Source: RHKX01 sp963839535 (GTDB taxonomy: Bacteria; Actinomycetota; Thermoleophilia; Solirubrobacterales; 70-9). From it: a stretch of DNA of 64,000 nucleotides. The position numbers and the translations under genes were made by a program. Location: NCBI GenBank assembly GCA_963839535.1, contig CAWIVF010000006.1:372001-436000 (forward strand), read 5' to 3'. The notes below the pieces were generated by a model. That model saw nothing but the letters and a program-made list of their open reading frames with translations. It searched no databases and was not told the DNA's origin. This document shows, one piece after another, positions 62,078-64,000 of this stretch; the first letter of the stretch is position 1; the number at the start of each line of letters is the position of its first letter.

Positions 62078-62681
62078 GGCTCCCGAGATCGCCGCGCTCG
62101 GCGAGCCGCGGCCGCTCGAGCCCGCCGACGTCGACCGGGCCGCGCGCGCGTTCGCCCGGGCGTTCTCCTGGCACGAGCCCTGGGGGGCGTGGGCGATGCC
62201 GGACGAGAGCGACCGCGAGGACCGCATCTACGAGCGCTTCGCCTCCGACATGCGGGAGCGGTTCATCCCGCTCGGCGAGTGCTGGACGATCGGCGGCGCC
62301 TGCACCACGATCTGGATCCCGCCCGGCGTCCCCGAGCTCTCCCAGCGCCGCAGCGAGGAGGACTACGCCGCCTTCGGCGACGTCGCCGACGAGATGCGCG
62401 CCGGCGACAGGCTCATCACCTCGCTGAAGCCGAAGGAGGAGCACTGGTACCTCGACACGATCGGGACCGACCCGGAGCTGCACGGCCGCGGCCTCGGCGG
62501 CCGCCTGCTCGACCACGACCTGGCGATCCGCGACGCCGCCGGGCACGTCTGCGCGCTCGACACCCACACCCCGGAGAACATCGGCTTCTACGAGCGCCGC
62601 GGCTTCGAGGTTACCGGCGAGGGTCCCCTCGGAGCCGGGCTGTCCGTCTACATGATGGTCCGCCCGGCGCGCCCTCAATAG
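62061..62681 (+). CDS. GNAT-family N-acetyltransferase
   Basis: A 206-residue acyltransferase. HWYLDTIGTDPELHGRGLGG and RLLDHDLAIRDAAGH contain the acetyl-CoA pyrophosphate loop (HGRGLGGRLL), and ENIGFYERRGFEVTGEGPLG the closing GNAT motif. The start is GTG 62061, 17 bp inside the dehydrogenase gene. The acceptor substrate is unknown. Confidence 0.88.
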   Translation: MASASEAPEIAALGEPRPLEPADVDRAARAFARAFSWHEPWGAWAMPDESDREDRIYERFASDMRERFIPLGECWTIGGACTTIWIPPGVPELSQRRSEEDYAAFGDVADEMRAGDRLITSLKPKEEHWYLDTIGTDPELHGRGLGGRLLDHDLAIRDAAGHVCALDTHTPENIGFYERRGFEVTGEGPLGAGLSVYMMVRPARPQ

Positions 62682-62724
62682 AGTTGCCCGCCCTCACCTC
62701 ATACCGAATGGAGCACTGAACAGA

Positions 62725-63594
62725 ATGGGACTTCTCGACGGCAAGGCGGCGATCATCACGGGCTCGGCCCGGGGCATCGGCAGGGCGACGGCGGAGCTCT
62801 TCGTCGCCGAGGGAGCCAAGGTCCTGATCAACGACATCGACGGTGACGTCGCCGAGCAGGCGGCCAGCGAGATCGACGGCGAGACCGCTGTCTTCAGCGG
62901 CGACCTGACCGAGGAGGGCGCCTGCGACAAGCTCGTCGAGGCGGCCGTCGACGCGTTCGGCTCGGTCGACGCGATCGTCAACAACGCCGGCTACACGTGG
63001 GACGGCGTCGTCCACCGGATGAGCGACGACCAGTTCCAGGCGATGCTCGCGATCCACACCGTCGTCCCCTTCCGGGTGATCCGCGCGATCGCTCCCCACT
63101 GGCGCGAGGCCGCCAAGGCGGAGCAGGCCGAGGGCAAGGAGGTCTTCCGCAAGATCGTCAACATCTCGTCCGTCTCGGGCACGATGGGCAACGCCGGGCA
63201 GGCCAACTACGCGGCCGCCAAGGCCGGCGTCACCGGCCTGACGAAGGCGGTCGCCAAGGAGTGGGGCCAGTTCAAGATCAACTGCAACGCGATCGCGTTC
63301 GGCTTCGTCGAGACCCGCCTCACCGCGGCCAAGGAGAACTCCGAGGAGATCGAGCGCGGCGGCGAGAAGGTCGGCCTCGGCATCCCCGAGCAGATGCGCG
63401 AGATGGGCAAGATGATGATCCCGCTCGGCCGCCCGGCCCAGCCGGAGGAGGCAGCCGGCCCGGTGCTGATGCTCTGCTCCGACCACGCGAACTACATCCA
63501 CGGCCAGGTCATCAACGTCACGGGCGGCCAGTTCACCGGGATGTATCCTGACGGACGGGGAGGCGCCGGGCTCGGCGTCCTCGTCAGGACCTGA
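62725..63594 (+). CDS. Short-chain dehydrogenase/reductase (FabG-like)
   Basis: A 289-residue classical SDR: AAIITGSARGIGRATAELFV (TGxxxGIG), IVNNAGYTWDG, catalytic Ser in NISSVSGTMGN, Tyr/Lys in ANYAAAKAGVTGL. It acts on 3-oxo- or 3-hydroxyacyl thioesters or related carbonyls with NAD(P). After the usual end (VINVTGGQFTGM) the frame runs 20 residues further through a hairpin to TGA 63592; a one-base error just before TGA 63549 would give a more usual length. Its neighbours are acyl-CoA dehydrogenases, consistent with beta-oxidation. Confidence 0.9.
   Translation: MGLLDGKAAIITGSARGIGRATAELFVAEGAKVLINDIDGDVAEQAASEIDGETAVFSGDLTEEGACDKLVEAAVDAFGSVDAIVNNAGYTWDGVVHRMSDDQFQAMLAIHTVVPFRVIRAIAPHWREAAKAEQAEGKEVFRKIVNISSVSGTMGNAGQANYAAAKAGVTGLTKAVAKEWGQFKINCNAIAFGFVETRLTAAKENSEEIERGGEKVGLGIPEQMREMGKMMIPLGRPAQPEEAAGPVLMLCSDHANYIHGQVINVTGGQFTGMYPDGRGGAGLGVLVRT
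63547..63588 (+). terminator. Hairpin at the SDR gene end with CCTGACG/CGTCAGG termini
   Basis: CCTGACG (63547-63553) is complementary to CGTCAGG (63582-63588). Between them GAGGCGCCG pairs with CGGCG-T-CCTC. The terminal sequences are the same as those of family A, but the interior does not match. Confidence 0.45.
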
Positions 63595-63628
63595 TCTGGG
63601 CGCGATTGCAGTCCGTAGGTTCGGGGCA

Positions 63629-64000
63629 GTGTCGGAATCGAAGAATCCCGCGGTCGTCGCCAGCCGGCGACGGGTCTTCAGGGCGATGTACTCGTTCTGG
63701 GGACTCGTCGCCGCGATCGTGGTGATCGCGCTGCTGCTGTCCGCCTGCGGCGGGGACGACCCCTCCCCCGCCCCGGCCGACTCCGCCGCCGATGACACGG
63801 TCCTGGTCGCCGCGCTCGGCGACTCGATCACCGCCGGCTCGCCGCTCTGGGATCCGGACCCGGCGATCCGCGAGCGGATCGGGCCTGCGCTCGACGAGCG
63901 CAGCCAGTTCGAGTACTGGGCCTCGCAGGAGGATCCGGCGCTCGAGTTCCGCAACTGCGGCGTCTTCGGCGAGCGCACCGACGAGATCGCGCAGCGCCTC
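63629..64000 (+). CDS. SGNH/GDSL-type lipoprotein esterase, 5' part
   Basis: The frame is open from GTG 63629 to the window end (124 codons). A basic head (SRRRVFRAMYS) is followed by a hydrophobic helix (LVAAIVVIALLLSACGGDD) with lipobox LSAC, then VLVAALGDSITAGSPLW, where GDSITAG is block I of SGNH hydrolases with the catalytic Ser. The remaining Gly, Asn and His blocks would lie beyond the window; FRNCGVFGERTDEIAQRL resembles block II. TAGGTT lies 7 bp before the GTG. Expected to act on esters or cell-surface acyl groups outside the membrane. Confidence 0.85.
   Translation, partial: MSESKNPAVVASRRRVFRAMYSFWGLVAAIVVIALLLSACGGDDPSPAPADSAADDTVLVAALGDSITAGSPLWDPDPAIRERIGPALDERSQFEYWASQEDPALEFRNCGVFGERTDEIAQRL

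Overview
The window is high-GC bacterial DNA, densely coded on both strands. The gene content points to an actinobacterium, most plausibly of the Thermoleophilia/Solirubrobacterales type. Evidence: an actinobacterial integration host factor (15771..16109), a DUF3618/holin-X/DUF4235-like envelope trio, YrbE/Mkl lipid-transport genes, PimA-like glycosyltransferase, many fatty-acid oxidation genes, and many start codons with a TANNNT hexamer about 7 nt upstream and no ribosome-binding site. The taxon is an inference from content. About twenty genes carry single-base frame breaks inside conserved domains, which looks like a draft-quality consensus; 52.9-55.4 kb is the worst stretch.

Layout. 0-6.9 kb: DUF5679 tail, PAS protein and metallo-beta-lactamase hydrolase; ammonium transporter, PII protein and two S51 peptidases (nitrogen module); a coiled-coil protein on the minus strand. 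6.9-12.7 kb: MoxR ATPase/VWA pair, TPP riboswitch and thiamine-precursor ABC transporter, RTX-repeat protein. 12.7-18.8 kb: AlkA glycosylase, PLP-dependent acyltransferase, mIHF, small membrane proteins, B3/B4-domain protein, anchored thioredoxin-like protein. 18.8-24.4 kb (minus): RND/MMPL transporter and a YrbE-YrbE-Mkl importer core without a visible MCE protein. 24.5-30.5 kb: lipoprotein, two PQQ-type sugar dehydrogenases, tiny genes, ferritin-like protein, alpha/beta hydrolase. 30.5-38.6 kb (minus): MetH behind a SAM riboswitch, a glycosyltransferase-flippase fusion, a large membrane protein. 38.6-47.3 kb: chlorite-dismutase-family protein, FprA-type reductase, BolA, PAS-GAF-PAS-GGDEF-EAL protein, CGFS glutaredoxin, FKBP, ErpA/IscA, epimerase, DegV. 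47.5-57 kb: envelope trio, TetR/nitrilase, MerR/BKACE/crotonase operon, second crotonase, GGDEF-HD-GYP relic, P450. 57-64 kb: two acyl-CoA dehydrogenases, response regulator and hybrid kinase, MscL, GNAT, SDR, and the start of an SGNH lipoprotein.

The most unusual signal is non-coding. Two unrelated families of long, foldable, repeated elements occur twice each (A: 27761..27862 and 28895..28997; B: 47265..47530 and 60243..60432). Each fills the gap between the stop codons of two convergent genes. Their loops and internal strands are conserved as well as their stems, and family A shows a compensatory base-pair change. Other regulatory points: SAM and TPP riboswitches that appear to include the ribosome-binding site in the switch, a 12-mer shared by two fatty-acid promoters, palindromic operator candidates, and a leaderless 10-codon ORF coupled to a 44-residue membrane protein.
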